A DNA stretch of 64,000 bases from NCBI GenBank assembly GCA_021772015.1, contig JAETNS010000013.1:1-64000 (forward strand), written 5' to 3'. Each line of letters starts with the position of its first letter. The stretch's first letter is position 1. This DNA comes from Prevotellaceae bacterium. Lineage in GTDB: Bacteria > Bacteroidota > Bacteroidia > Bacteroidales > Muribaculaceae. The notes under the pieces were generated by a model. It worked only from the letters and a program-made list of their open reading frames with translations, made no database searches and was not told where the DNA came from. A program made the position numbers and the translations under genes. Below, in pieces: positions 15,770-24,299 of this stretch.

Positions 15770-16519
15770 TTATTCTGAAGATTTTGGGATAGAGGATATA
15801 TTGGTGTCGGAATTGAAGTTGCGATGGTTCATCAGAAAGTCGATGACCCCGTCAGAATATTGCCGCCCGACAGGTACTGTCATTCCGGTGGTCAGCGTTA
15901 TTTCTTGTTTGGTGAAACTTTTGATTTTGTTGACCGCCACTATAAACGAACGATGTATCCGCAGGAAATGATTGTCGGGTAAAAGTGAGGCCATGTTTTT
16001 CAAGACCATGCGTGTGATGATTGTGTCGCTGTCTTCCCTGAATATCTTTGAATATCCTTCCATGGCCTCGATGTATATGATGGATTTCAGCGACACGGTG
16101 ACGTTGCAATACTCCTGTTTGACAATTATATTATCCGGCAGCACACGATGTCTGTCCCCCTCGATACGTCTGACCGCCTTTGATACGGCCGTCTGGAAGC
16201 GGTCGAAGGAGAAAGGTTTGTGAAGGTAATCGACAGCGTCAAGGTTAAAGCCTTCGAGAGCATAGTTGAGGTAAGCGGTGGTAAAAATGCAACATGTGTC
16301 AGATGGCAGTTGGGTGGCGATGGCCAATCCGGTGATATTCTCCATCTCAATATCTAAAAACACCACGTGCGGGTTGTCGGCGTGTATCGCCTTAAGCCCT
16401 TCATCCGGATCAGTGAATGTCCTAAGCTCCATTGAGCCGTTTCTCTTGCAGAAATTATCGATGATATCGAGTGCAAGCGGCTCATCGTCGATAGCTATAC
16501 ATCGTATCGGGAATTCCAT
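15770..16519 (-). CDS. LytTR-type response regulator
   Basis: 249 residues. Receiver domain 4-120 with the acidic pair Asp11-Asp12, phospho-acceptor Asp56 in VVFLDIEM, and Lys in YLHKPF near residue 103. The LytTR DNA-binding domain spans about 140-238 (YIEAMEGYSKIFRED, FLRIHRSFIVAVNKIKSF). Its ATG comes one base after the kinase stop, so the pair is co-translated. LytTR regulators bind short direct repeats upstream of targets. Confidence 0.92.
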   Translation of the reverse strand: MEFPIRCIAIDDEPLALDIIDNFCKRNGSMELRTFTDPDEGLKAIHADNPHVVFLDIEMENITGLAIATQLPSDTCCIFTTAYLNYALEGFNLDAVDYLHKPFSFDRFQTAVSKAVRRIEGDRHRVLPDNIIVKQEYCNVTVSLKSIIYIEAMEGYSKIFREDSDTIITRMVLKNMASLLPDNHFLRIHRSFIVAVNKIKSFTKQEITLTTGMTVPVGRQYSDGVIDFLMNHRNFNSDTNISSIPKSSE

Positions 16520-16520
16520 G

Positions 16521-17552
16521 TCAGTCCAGGCTTATTTTAAGTGACACATTGAAATGTTGCGTTTCCTGCTCTTCAGTCTTAAGCGTGTATTTTTTAGGGA
16601 ACAAAGCTTCCAGTCGAGCGCGGCAGTTTTCGATCCCGACCGGGACCTCTGTCCGGAATTGTGTGGGATGTTTCATTACCTTGTTTCGCGTCTCAAATTC
16701 AAGACATCCGTTTTTTAAAGACAGTGATATCCGGATTTCGCAGTCATGACTGGTTGAAGACCCGTATTTGAAGGCGTTTTCCACGAATGTGGGAAGAATC
16801 ATGGGAGGGATTCTGGTGTCCATCTCATCGACATCGCAGTGCCAGATGATCCGGGTGTGGGAATTGAGACGGATCTCCTGCAGATCAATGTAATTGCGCA
16901 GATACGCTATCTCGTCTGCGAGCGACACCCACTCATTGTCAATAGTTGTGTAGGAATATTTGAGTATTTCAGTGAATTTTATGAACGCATCCTCCGCTTT
17001 TTGAGATGTCCCAACAACAAGACTATATAAAGAATTCAAGGTGTTGAACAGGAAATGCGGACTGATCTGGGCCTTGAAAACAGCGAGTTTGGCCTTGTCC
17101 CGCTGATTCTCGATTTCCTTTTTCGCCAGGAGTTGCCCGTAAAGCTCCTTCACGAAAGATACCGTTACCGAGTATGTCACCACCAGGGAGAACATGAGCC
17201 AGAGACTCAGAGTGATGTTGTAGTCGCGGACTTTGGTCTGGAGAGCCGACAGGGATGCGATGACAAAATTGACATCAGGATGAGGGTAAAGAGTCAATAT
17301 GTAATTGACGGTTATGAGCGAACCGCTTAACAATGCCAGTCTGCCATATTGTCTCGAGAGCAACAGCATTGGTATCGGCAGCATTTTAATTATGAAATAT
17401 ACCAGATAGCAATACCCACATACAATGATAAAAAAGAGGGGCATTTCTTTCATCCAGTAATGGGCAGGCCCCAGGACAATCAACATGGGCATAAACACCA
17501 CGCAGAAAAACAGGTCAAATATCTGATTGGTTTTCTTGCTCAATATATTCAT
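16521..17552 (-). CDS. LytS/YehU-type sensor histidine kinase
   Basis: 343 residues. About four membrane spans in residues 10-135 with little extracytoplasmic sequence, then a coiled linker and the His_kinase domain with His166 in AQISPHFLFNTLNSLYSL. The ATP-binding part follows with PPMILPTFVENAFKYG (N box) and the G box around VPVGIENCRARLEALF. It pairs with the LytTR regulator one base downstream. The promoter's -7 box ends five bases before the ATG, so the message is probably leaderless. Confidence 0.9.
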   Translation of the reverse strand: MNILSKKTNQIFDLFFCVVFMPMLIVLGPAHYWMKEMPLFFIIVCGYCYLVYFIIKMLPIPMLLLSRQYGRLALLSGSLITVNYILTLYPHPDVNFVIASLSALQTKVRDYNITLSLWLMFSLVVTYSVTVSFVKELYGQLLAKKEIENQRDKAKLAVFKAQISPHFLFNTLNSLYSLVVGTSQKAEDAFIKFTEILKYSYTTIDNEWVSLADEIAYLRNYIDLQEIRLNSHTRIIWHCDVDEMDTRIPPMILPTFVENAFKYGSSTSHDCEIRISLSLKNGCLEFETRNKVMKHPTQFRTEVPVGIENCRARLEALFPKKYTLKTEEQETQHFNVSLKISLD

Positions 17553-17556
17553 GTCG

Positions 17557-17587
17557 CAAAATTACAGTTAAAATCCAAGGTAGGCAA
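17557..17587 (-). promoter_or_regulatory. Promoter of the kinase gene (TTG-N20-TAATTTTG), leaderless arrangement
   Basis: On the minus strand TTG, 20 nt, TAATTTTG (17564-17557). The expected start of transcription, about 7 nt further, coincides with the ATG at 17552-17550. Confidence 0.7.
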
Positions 17588-17662
17588 GAAGCGTCATGGC
17601 TGTTAATTGACAGATTGGTGTTGTTTATGGCAAAGTTCTTTCCGCCATTAAAATTTTTGCAC

Positions 17663-17670
17663 TATATTTG
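17663..17670 (+). promoter_or_regulatory. -7 box of the coiled-coil lipoprotein gene (TATATTTG)
   Basis: TATATTTG matches consensus, 22 bases before the ATG at 17693. The -33 position holds TTTC. Confidence 0.55.
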
Positions 17671-17692
17671 TGTGAACCTTTCATGATTCGAA

Positions 17693-18553
17693 ATGAAACG
17701 AATGCCGATTATACTGACAGTGGCTCTGTTGCTCGCCTCGTGTGGCTCCAAATATACGGAAAGTGAGCAGCAGACTCTTGCGGATGTGTCGCGTCAGGAG
17801 CTTTCTGTGGCGTTGGCCGAGCGCGATTCGCTGATTGTCTTGATGAGTGATATGTCGCGGATGATGAATCAGATAAAACACATTGAGAACATCATGGTGA
17901 TTTCCGGTGTGCAGACCAATGAGAATCCGGCGCAAAAGGCTCAGTTGAGAAAGGATCTTGCGGCACTGCAGTCAACGTTAAGACAACGTCGCGAGCAACT
18001 TGCGGATCTCGAGGCCAGACTGAATGATTCCAACCTGTCAAACAAAGAACTGGAAGCCGTCATATTAGGACTGAAAGAGCAGATCGCGACCCGGACATCC
18101 GAGATAGAGAGCCTGCGCGCGCAGCTGACATCCGCCAATGACAGGATCGGAGTCCTTGACCAGCAGGTGGATTCGTTGACAACCACCGTCGCCGATGTCA
18201 GCAGCCAGCGGGACTCCATAATGGTTGTGTCAACCAATCTTGAGAATGAGATCAACACCTGTTTCTATGTCGTGGCCCCTAAGTCAGACCTCAAGCAACA
18301 TAACATTATCGAGAGCGGCTTCTTGAAAAAGACCAAACTGATGAAGGGTGATTTTGACAAAGGGTTCTTTGTGATCAGTGATAAACGCTCGCTGAGAAGT
18401 ATTCCCCTCTGGTCAAAGAAAGTCAGGATCCTTACCACCCATCCGGCAGCTTCCTATGAGCTTACGGAGTCTGACGGAGGTAAATTCCTCCACATTCTGG
18501 ATCCAGGCAGATTTTGGGATATGAGCAATTACCTCGTGATCCAGATTGATTAG
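17693..18553 (+). CDS. Coiled-coil lipoprotein, unknown function
   Basis: 286 residues. The lipoprotein signal ends in a lipobox (ALLLASC, Cys near residue 17). Residues about 30-195 are a long coiled coil (LRKDLAALQSTLRQRREQLADLEARL, ELEAVILGLKEQIATRTSEIESLRAQL). A globular C-terminal domain of about 90 residues follows with ITTHPAASYELTESDGGKFLHILDPGRFWDMSNYLVIQ. Similar proteins are common in Bacteroidales with no assigned role; a periplasmic spacer or envelope-tethering role is possible. It stands alone and ends at a strong terminator. Confidence 0.75.
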   Translation: MKRMPIILTVALLLASCGSKYTESEQQTLADVSRQELSVALAERDSLIVLMSDMSRMMNQIKHIENIMVISGVQTNENPAQKAQLRKDLAALQSTLRQRREQLADLEARLNDSNLSNKELEAVILGLKEQIATRTSEIESLRAQLTSANDRIGVLDQQVDSLTTTVADVSSQRDSIMVVSTNLENEINTCFYVVAPKSDLKQHNIIESGFLKKTKLMKGDFDKGFFVISDKRSLRSIPLWSKKVRILTTHPAASYELTESDGGKFLHILDPGRFWDMSNYLVIQID

Positions 18554-18581
18554 GCTTTCAAAAACAAAACAATTATGACTG

Positions 18582-18628
18582 ACGCGGCTGTGTCGTAATT
18601 GACGATTGTTGACACAGCTGCGTTTTTT
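18582..18628 (+). terminator. Strong intrinsic terminator
   Basis: ACGCGGCTGTGTC (18582-18594) pairs with GACACAGCTGCGT (18611-18623), one G:U, followed by six T. Confidence 0.85.
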
Positions 18629-18649
18629 GCTATGATCTGTTAAGTAAGG

Positions 18650-19528
18650 CTAATATAATTTCAGCCACCAACGAGTTGTAAAATCTCTATATTCTTTCGC
18701 AATTTCTTCTTTCATTGCCTCTGAAAATACAGTAGCATCAATGGCTTGTACTTCATTCTTGTTGAACTTCTCGTTGCATATTTTCATTATTCGTTTCAAT
18801 TCTTTCTGAGGTAATTCTCCTCTCTTGATTCGCCCTAAGTTATAGTCGGCAAATATTCTGAATTTTTTGTTTATGGAACGCACAGATCTTTCTTGGCACT
18901 GCAATATAAACCAAGATACAAAAAGACGACCACAAATTAACAAGACACCACCAATGCAAGTAAAAACCGTGTATATTGTAATATCGCTTTTATTCCAAAC
19001 ATTACCAAAGCAAATAAAATCGGTACAACTATTATTGATGGCAAAATGAAAATGAAAATATAGCAACAGTATAGCAGACATTATTATGGATGACATAAAA
19101 CCATGAAATATCTTGACCTTATAGAAGATTATAGCACCAATGAGATATAGCCATACAATAGTATTCATAACTTGAAGTGCACAGTAATATGCTCCTCCAT
19201 AGTTATTATTGCCCTCTATGCCGATGAATGCTAATATGAAAGCTGAATAAAAGAAACACATTGATGCCATACACTTAATAGTCGGAACAAAGTTCCGACT
19301 CCAATGGTCTTTCACATATTCATCTGCACTGATAACAGTTTCTGGTATCAAACCATTGTATTGATTTATAAAATCTTGATATAACTGCCTAATTTCTTTG
19401 CACAACGAAGAAAACGGGGACTTTTCTAAAAGAGATTCATAAAAAAACAATAGACAAATACCCGCCCATAATTGAATGAGCGGAGCAAACCCCTGAAGAT
19501 ATAGGATGTTTTTATTGAGCTGCTCCAT
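18650..19528 (-). CDS. Multi-span membrane protein, second gene of an overlapping pair
   Basis: 292 residues that I do not recognise. Hydrophobic spans lie near residues 10-30, 85-105, 115-135, 140-165 and 185-210 (SSIIMSAILLLYFHFHF, ITIYTVFTCIGGVLLICGRLF). The C-terminal 80 residues are charged and cytoplasmic-looking (IKRGELPQKELKRIMKICNEKF). Its start overlaps the end of the soluble upstream gene by 17 bases. A soluble protein coupled to a membrane protein is a common layout for phage-defence and toxin-antitoxin units, where the membrane part is the effector. That reading is inference. Confidence 0.6.
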   Translation of the reverse strand: MEQLNKNILYLQGFAPLIQLWAGICLLFFYESLLEKSPFSSLCKEIRQLYQDFINQYNGLIPETVISADEYVKDHWSRNFVPTIKCMASMCFFYSAFILAFIGIEGNNNYGGAYYCALQVMNTIVWLYLIGAIIFYKVKIFHGFMSSIIMSAILLLYFHFHFAINNSCTDFICFGNVWNKSDITIYTVFTCIGGVLLICGRLFVSWFILQCQERSVRSINKKFRIFADYNLGRIKRGELPQKELKRIMKICNEKFNKNEVQAIDATVFSEAMKEEIAKEYRDFTTRWWLKLY

Positions 19529-20069
19529 TCAATGGGTTAGATTTCTCGAAAACATTATTGAATAAATCCAATAAGAGTTTGGCATCGCTGGGATTATTGA
19601 AAGAACCGAAAGCCTTATATCCGGAAGGATCATACTCTAAACGATACATTTCGTTGTCGAAAACAGCAAAGTTGTTCAACGCACCATTGAACTGAGTTTG
19701 GATATCTGTTCTACCGTCCTCCGTAATTAGACGTATCTGTATAGTATCATCAGAATTTCGCTCTCTTTGTTTTGCAAAAAGAGTTTGCAGTGGCAGTCCG
19801 TCAACGAAAGCGTCAGAGTTCACAAGCACACGGAGTGTTTTACCAGTGTCGTCCAAGTACTGAGATAATGCCTCCCAATACTCCGGTTGGGTTATCAAAT
19901 CGGGCTTAAAACCCTCACAGAACATACACACAGAATGTGCTGTGTTTTTCAATAAGACAGACATAAGTATAGAAGCATACTCTATGCCTCCGTTAGAAAA
20001 AAGGATTGGGCTTTTTTCATTGACCAACCGCTCTAAATATTCTCGATATTCGCTTAATGGTATACACAT
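19512..20069 (-). CDS. Soluble protein with degenerate phospholipase-D-like look, first gene of the pair
   Basis: 185 residues. ILFSNGGIEYASILMSVLLKN followed by SVCMFCEGF, then LSQYLDDTGKTLRVLVNSD, recalls the first half of PLD-fold proteins that sense or cut nucleic acid. The second half ends FAVFDNEMYRLEYDPSGYKAFGSFNNP, resembling the strand that normally carries an HKD motif, but HxK is absent. It is therefore probably not a phospholipase or nuclease and may be a binding or sensing protein. It overlaps the downstream membrane-protein gene by 17 bases. The fold assignment is tentative. Confidence 0.55.
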   Translation of the reverse strand: MCIPLSEYREYLERLVNEKSPILFSNGGIEYASILMSVLLKNTAHSVCMFCEGFKPDLITQPEYWEALSQYLDDTGKTLRVLVNSDAFVDGLPLQTLFAKQRERNSDDTIQIRLITEDGRTDIQTQFNGALNNFAVFDNEMYRLEYDPSGYKAFGSFNNPSDAKLLLDLFNNVFEKSNPLNGAAQ

Positions 20070-20155
20070 GGTAAAAAGCTCTAGTGGCTTAATAGTTATA
20101 CATTTTCAACGTAAAATCAGCTCAAAACGTTTAAAACTCCACTAATACGGAGAAT

Positions 20156-20284
20156 ATGGCTACACACATTACAAGGAGTACAATTAATAACGAATTGCAT
20201 GTTGGCGGAATTTCCACAGGTACTTTGGCTTTTGTCATAATGTGTGGTTTCAAGCTGTTTTTGTGGCGTTTTGCGAAATGTTAA
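20156..20284 (+). CDS. Possible 42-residue membrane peptide
   Basis: An open frame with a GGAG ribosome-binding site six bases upstream reads MATHITRSTINNELHVGGIS, then a hydrophobic stretch LAFVIMCGFKLFLWRF. It diverges from the soluble/membrane pair and no recognisable promoter was found. It could be a small toxin-like or regulatory peptide, or chance. Confidence 0.3.
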   Translation: MATHITRSTINNELHVGGISTGTLAFVIMCGFKLFLWRFAKC

Positions 20285-20560
20285 TGCCACTTTGGATGCA
20301 GAATGTTACTGCGGCTTAAAAACGATGCAAAGTTACGGCAAATTTTTGAATTGACCAACTAAAACGCAATAATTTGTTGGCAGGCAAATATTTATTGAAT
20401 ACAACTTTAATATTTTCAAATTTCTTAAAGTTAGATTATCAATTTTATCAACTTTGCTGTTGAAAAGAGAGCCAAAGAGCCGATGACCACAACATTGCGA
20501 TTATCGGTTATTTTTATTTCAGAATACAATGGAAAGGACAACCGCAAATCGGCCCAACTA
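20285..20560. other. AT-rich gene-free stretch
   Basis: No gene recognised. A weak hairpin AGCCGAT..ATCGGTT followed by a T-rich tail lies near 20478-20510 and could terminate transcription. Confidence 0.3.
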
Positions 20561-20808
20561 TTAGTCAAGGTGCTTTAATGCTGCCTTGACGATGATGGAG
20601 AAGCCAAACAAAAAGAACGAGCCTGCAATCAATTCAATAGATTCAGCAAGCGAGAAAAACTTGCCGAAGATAGATAATACGCCCCCTAATAGGCATATCG
20701 CCCCATTATGCTTATTGCTTTAGGAACTATGTTTCTATCATCGTGTCGCTTTTTCTTCTCTATCAATTCGTTGTATCGGTCATATCCCGATTTCGGCTTT
20801 TCTTCCAT
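20561..20808 (-). pseudogene. Small membrane-protein gene broken by a one-base loss in a G run
   Basis: On the minus strand the frame starts MEEKPKSGYDRYNELIEKKK and breaks after SIMG at a run of four G (plus-strand C 20701-20704). Adding one G restores CLLGGVLSIFGKFFSLAESI and a second hydrophobic stretch to KHLD and stop, for 82 residues with about two spans. It has a full promoter upstream. A recent mutation, a sequencing slip or slippage-based switching could explain the break. Confidence 0.6.
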
Positions 20809-20826
20809 AATGCTCAATTTTTACCG

Positions 20827-20856
20827 CAAAATTACGAGTTTTTCGGTATGGCACAA
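20827..20856 (-). promoter_or_regulatory. Promoter of the broken small membrane gene
   Basis: On the minus strand TTG, 19 nt, TAATTTTG (20834-20827), 19 bases before the ATG. Confidence 0.6.
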
Positions 20857-20882
20857 CCTATAAACTTAATAACCGTACTATA

Positions 20883-21050
20883 ATGGCAGAGAATTTATAG
20901 TTCCCGATTCTTTTCGATCTTGAAAAAGGCGTTGAAACCGCAATAAAAGATTGGGACAGTAAGTATGCTGACAAGTTAGAGAAAGCTATTCAGAAAAGAA
21001 CGTTGGGAGTCATATTGAAATTTGACACAAAGGCGTTTATTGTCAGATAA
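20883..21050 (+). pseudogene. Fragment of a prophage tail-like gene
   Basis: Reads MAENL, an in-frame TAG, then FPILFDLEKGVETAIKDWDS and YADKLEKAIQKRTLGV up to a stop at 21048. From memory this resembles the N-terminus of tape-measure-like tail proteins in Bacteroides prophages, truncated after about 50 residues. It marks this spacer as a former insertion site. Confidence 0.45.
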
Positions 21051-21094
21051 ACGGTGTCTATTGACAGAGACTATCGACATATTGCCAGAATGAT

Positions 21095-21102
21095 TACTTT
21101 TG
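21095..21102 (+). promoter_or_regulatory. -7 box upstream of susC (TACTTTTG)
   Basis: TACTTTTG ends 15 bases before the ATG at 21118, giving a very short leader. Upstream, related hexamers (TTGTCAGATA, TTGACAGAGA, ATCGACATAT) recur every 20-25 bases at 21040-21082 and may be activator sites. Confidence 0.5.
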
Positions 21103-21117
21103 CACAAAAAAACAGAC

Positions 21118-24100
21118 ATGAAGCATTTCTTGAATTTATTTTTGTTCATGTTGGCTTCCTGGGTCGGAGCCTCGGCTCAGGAATCAAATGATAAGCCCTA
21201 CTTGACAACCGTAATTTCATCTGAATATGAAGTGTCCGGAAATGTGACCGACGAGAGGGGTGAACCAATCATTGGAGCCTCGGTAAGAATCAAAGACAAC
21301 CCCAAAAACGGCACCCTCACGGATGTTGACGGCAACTTTCGTCTGCCGCATGTGACTGCAGGCTCTATTCTACAGATTTCCTACATGGGGTGTAATGATG
21401 TAGATATGCGCCTTGCCGAAGGCAAGACGCGTTATAAGATCATAATGCACGACAACATATCGCAGCTCGACGAAGTCGTGGTCGTGGGCTATGCCTCCCA
21501 ACGTAAAGTCGACCTGACCGGAGCGGTGTCATCCATCGGATCCTCATCGTTTGCCGACCGGCCCGTCACCAATGCAACCAACGCCCTCGCGGGACTTGCA
21601 GCGGGGCTGACGGTGACCAACGCCGGGGGCAACACTCCCGGTTTCGAGGCACAGAGCATACGGGTGCGTGGCCAGGGCACCCTCAATGACGCGGCTCCCC
21701 TGGTTGTGGTCGACGGCATGACAGGAATAGCCCTGAGTGACATAAACCCACAGGACATAGAGAACATATCGGTCCTTAAAGATGCGGCATCATCGGCCAT
21801 ATATGGCTCACGCGCCGCAAACGGGGTCATACTTGTGACCACCCGCCAAGGCGCGGAACGTGCGCCGAGGGTGACATACAGTGGCAATGTGTCGTTTGAG
21901 ACAGTGGCCAAAAGGCTAAATCTCGTCACTGATTATGCTGACTTCATGGAGATCCAGAATGCCGGTCTTGTCGTAAACGGACAGGCCCCGCGTTTCTCGC
22001 AAGGGAAGATCGACGAGTGGCGCAATGATGCAGGGCGCAATCCGACGATCTATCCCAATACCGACTGGCAGGATCATATATATCGTAATCCGTCAGTAGT
22101 CCAGAACCACAACCTCTCTGTCATCGGTGGCTCGAAAACCGTGAAATATAACATCTCCCTGGGATATGTCAACAACCCCGGAATGATCTACTACACCGAC
22201 TATCAGCGTTATCAGTTGCGGTCAAATATCGACGTGACCGTCAAGCCGTGGCTTAGCATCGGTACAAATTTTTTCGGATACATTGACAAAAACAATCCCT
22301 CGTCGGAGAATGCCGCCGCCGGCGGAGATGTCATCTTTGGTTCAGGAGCGTTCAATACCGTTCCGGGGATGACCCTCTATGATCCCGTCACAGGTCTGTA
22401 TGGAGGTATCCAGAACCCCGAAGAGGAGAATGTCAGCAATTTCAACCCCTATCGCCGCCAGTGGTTCTACGATACCGACTACCCCACCAGGACGAAACGT
22501 GGTGTTATCAAACTGTTTGCCCGTCTTACCCCGATAAAGGGGCTGACTATAAATGGCTCATACTCATATAATTATTGGGAACGCAACGTGGAGCATCATC
22601 TGACTGACCGCGACCTGTTCCGCTTCACATTTGACGGTCCGGTGCTTATACGCGAAGGGGTTGTCAGGACCTACATACGTCGCTACAACTACAAGAATAC
22701 CTTCCGGTCATCGGAGCTGACAGCGAGATATGATTTCAACATCAATACACTTCAGGCTTCTGTTTTTGCCGGTATGAGTCAGGAATACAACAAGTATGAC
22801 CGGGACTATTACATCAAATATGATCTCGTTGACCCTTCGCTCGGGGCGATAGATGCCGGAATGACAAACGGCAGCATCACAGGAAATTATAATGAATGGG
22901 CGATGCGTTCATACTTCGGACGTGTCAACCTCAACTGGGACAACAAATATCTGCTCGAAGCCAACCTGCGAGCCGACGGCTCATCTAAATTCGCCCCAGG
23001 GCACCGGTGGGGTTATTTCCCCTCCATATCCGCCGGCTGGCGCATATCACAGGAAAAATTCATGGAGAGGACATCGCCGTGGCTCAACGAGCTTAAACTA
23101 CGCGCCTCATACGGCTCATTGGGCAACAACGCCACGACAAGCTATTATATGTACCAGTCACTGTTTGCGACTGCCAATTATATCCTGAACGGCAATATTG
23201 CCGGAGGTCTGGCCCAGACGGTGCTCGCCAATCCCAATCTTACCTGGGAAAAGACCTACATGACAAATATAGGTCTTGACTTCGCCCTCCTCAACAACCG
23301 GCTGAGCGGATCTGTCGATATTTACAACAAAGACACCAAAGGAATATTGATCTCTCTCCCCGCGCCGCTTGAACACGGCACAAGCACTGTCCCCAACCAG
23401 AATGCGGGAGAAGTCAACAACAAGGGATTCGAACTTGACCTGCGTTGGAACGACCGTATAGGGAAAGTCTCTTACAGTGTGGGTTTCAACATGGGATTCG
23501 TCAACAATAAAGTAACGAAGTTCCAGGGTGATGTGTCATCCATAAACGGTGTGTACAAGACTCAGGAGGGGAGACCGATAAACCAGCTGTATGTGATCTC
23601 CGTCGACCGCATCGTCCGTGACCAGTCGGATCTTGACTATGTACAATCGCTTGTCGACAGGAATCCCGACTATTTCGCGACATACCAGCGTCCCGAACTT
23701 GGCGATTTCCTATACCGCGATGCCAACGGCGACGGCAAGCTCGACACCGACGACCGGGTCGAGATAGGCTACGGCACCTTGCCGAGGCTGACCTATGGCG
23801 CAAGTCTCGGACTTAGCTGGAACAACTTCGATTTCAGCGTCCTTTTTCAAGGTGTCGGCGACTATCAGGTATATTACAACAATCAGGCATTCCGTTTTGT
23901 CACCGTCATGGGGCAGTCGCTCATAAAGGATATAACCGACAACGCCTGGACCCCCGAGAATCCCTACAACTCGAAATATCCCGTTCTGCGCAACAATGCA
24001 AATGGCAAGAACAACATAGCCAGTGATGCATTCGTGCATAATGGTGCCTACTTCCGTTGCAAGAATATCCAGTTGGGATATACAATCCCAAGGAAAATCA

Positions 24101-24255
24101 CGAGGAAGTTCTTTGTCGAGAACCTAAAGATATATACAAGCATAGACAATCTCTTCACTATCACCGGGTTCCCCGGTCTTGACCCGGAAGTGGGCGCCAA
24201 TGTGGGTTATCCTACCGTAAGGCAGTATTCTGTTGGCCTGAATGTGTCGTTCTGA
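21118..24255 (+). CDS. susC: SusC/RagA-family TonB-dependent glycan importer
   Basis: 1045 residues from the ATG at 21118; a TTG at 21100 lies within the likely promoter region. Signal peptide 1-22 (ending VGASAQ). A carboxypeptidase-like regulatory domain at about 35-120 (SGNVTDERGEPIIGASVRIK, GTLTDVDGNFRL). SusC signature VVVVGYASQRKVDLTGAVSS, then a plug with the RagA signature VVVDGMTGIALSDINPQDIE, then a long barrel ending in NVSF. It pairs with the SusD-like lipoprotein 44 bases downstream to import an oligosaccharide. GH31 and esterase genes nearby hint at alpha-linked, possibly acylated glycans; the substrate is not determined. Confidence 0.93.
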   Translation: MKHFLNLFLFMLASWVGASAQESNDKPYLTTVISSEYEVSGNVTDERGEPIIGASVRIKDNPKNGTLTDVDGNFRLPHVTAGSILQISYMGCNDVDMRLAEGKTRYKIIMHDNISQLDEVVVVGYASQRKVDLTGAVSSIGSSSFADRPVTNATNALAGLAAGLTVTNAGGNTPGFEAQSIRVRGQGTLNDAAPLVVVDGMTGIALSDINPQDIENISVLKDAASSAIYGSRAANGVILVTTRQGAERAPRVTYSGNVSFETVAKRLNLVTDYADFMEIQNAGLVVNGQAPRFSQGKIDEWRNDAGRNPTIYPNTDWQDHIYRNPSVVQNHNLSVIGGSKTVKYNISLGYVNNPGMIYYTDYQRYQLRSNIDVTVKPWLSIGTNFFGYIDKNNPSSENAAAGGDVIFGSGAFNTVPGMTLYDPVTGLYGGIQNPEEENVSNFNPYRRQWFYDTDYPTRTKRGVIKLFARLTPIKGLTINGSYSYNYWERNVEHHLTDRDLFRFTFDGPVLIREGVVRTYIRRYNYKNTFRSSELTARYDFNINTLQASVFAGMSQEYNKYDRDYYIKYDLVDPSLGAIDAGMTNGSITGNYNEWAMRSYFGRVNLNWDNKYLLEANLRADGSSKFAPGHRWGYFPSISAGWRISQEKFMERTSPWLNELKLRASYGSLGNNATTSYYMYQSLFATANYILNGNIAGGLAQTVLANPNLTWEKTYMTNIGLDFALLNNRLSGSVDIYNKDTKGILISLPAPLEHGTSTVPNQNAGEVNNKGFELDLRWNDRIGKVSYSVGFNMGFVNNKVTKFQGDVSSINGVYKTQEGRPINQLYVISVDRIVRDQSDLDYVQSLVDRNPDYFATYQRPELGDFLYRDANGDGKLDTDDRVEIGYGTLPRLTYGASLGLSWNNFDFSVLFQGVGDYQVYYNNQAFRFVTVMGQSLIKDITDNAWTPENPYNSKYPVLRNNANGKNNIASDAFVHNGAYFRCKNIQLGYTIPRKITRKFFVENLKIYTSIDNLFTITGFPGLDPEVGANVGYPTVRQYSVGLNVSF

Positions 24256-24299
24256 CCGATAGCCGGTCGATAAAAATTGAATTTGAGCAGTTATTTATT

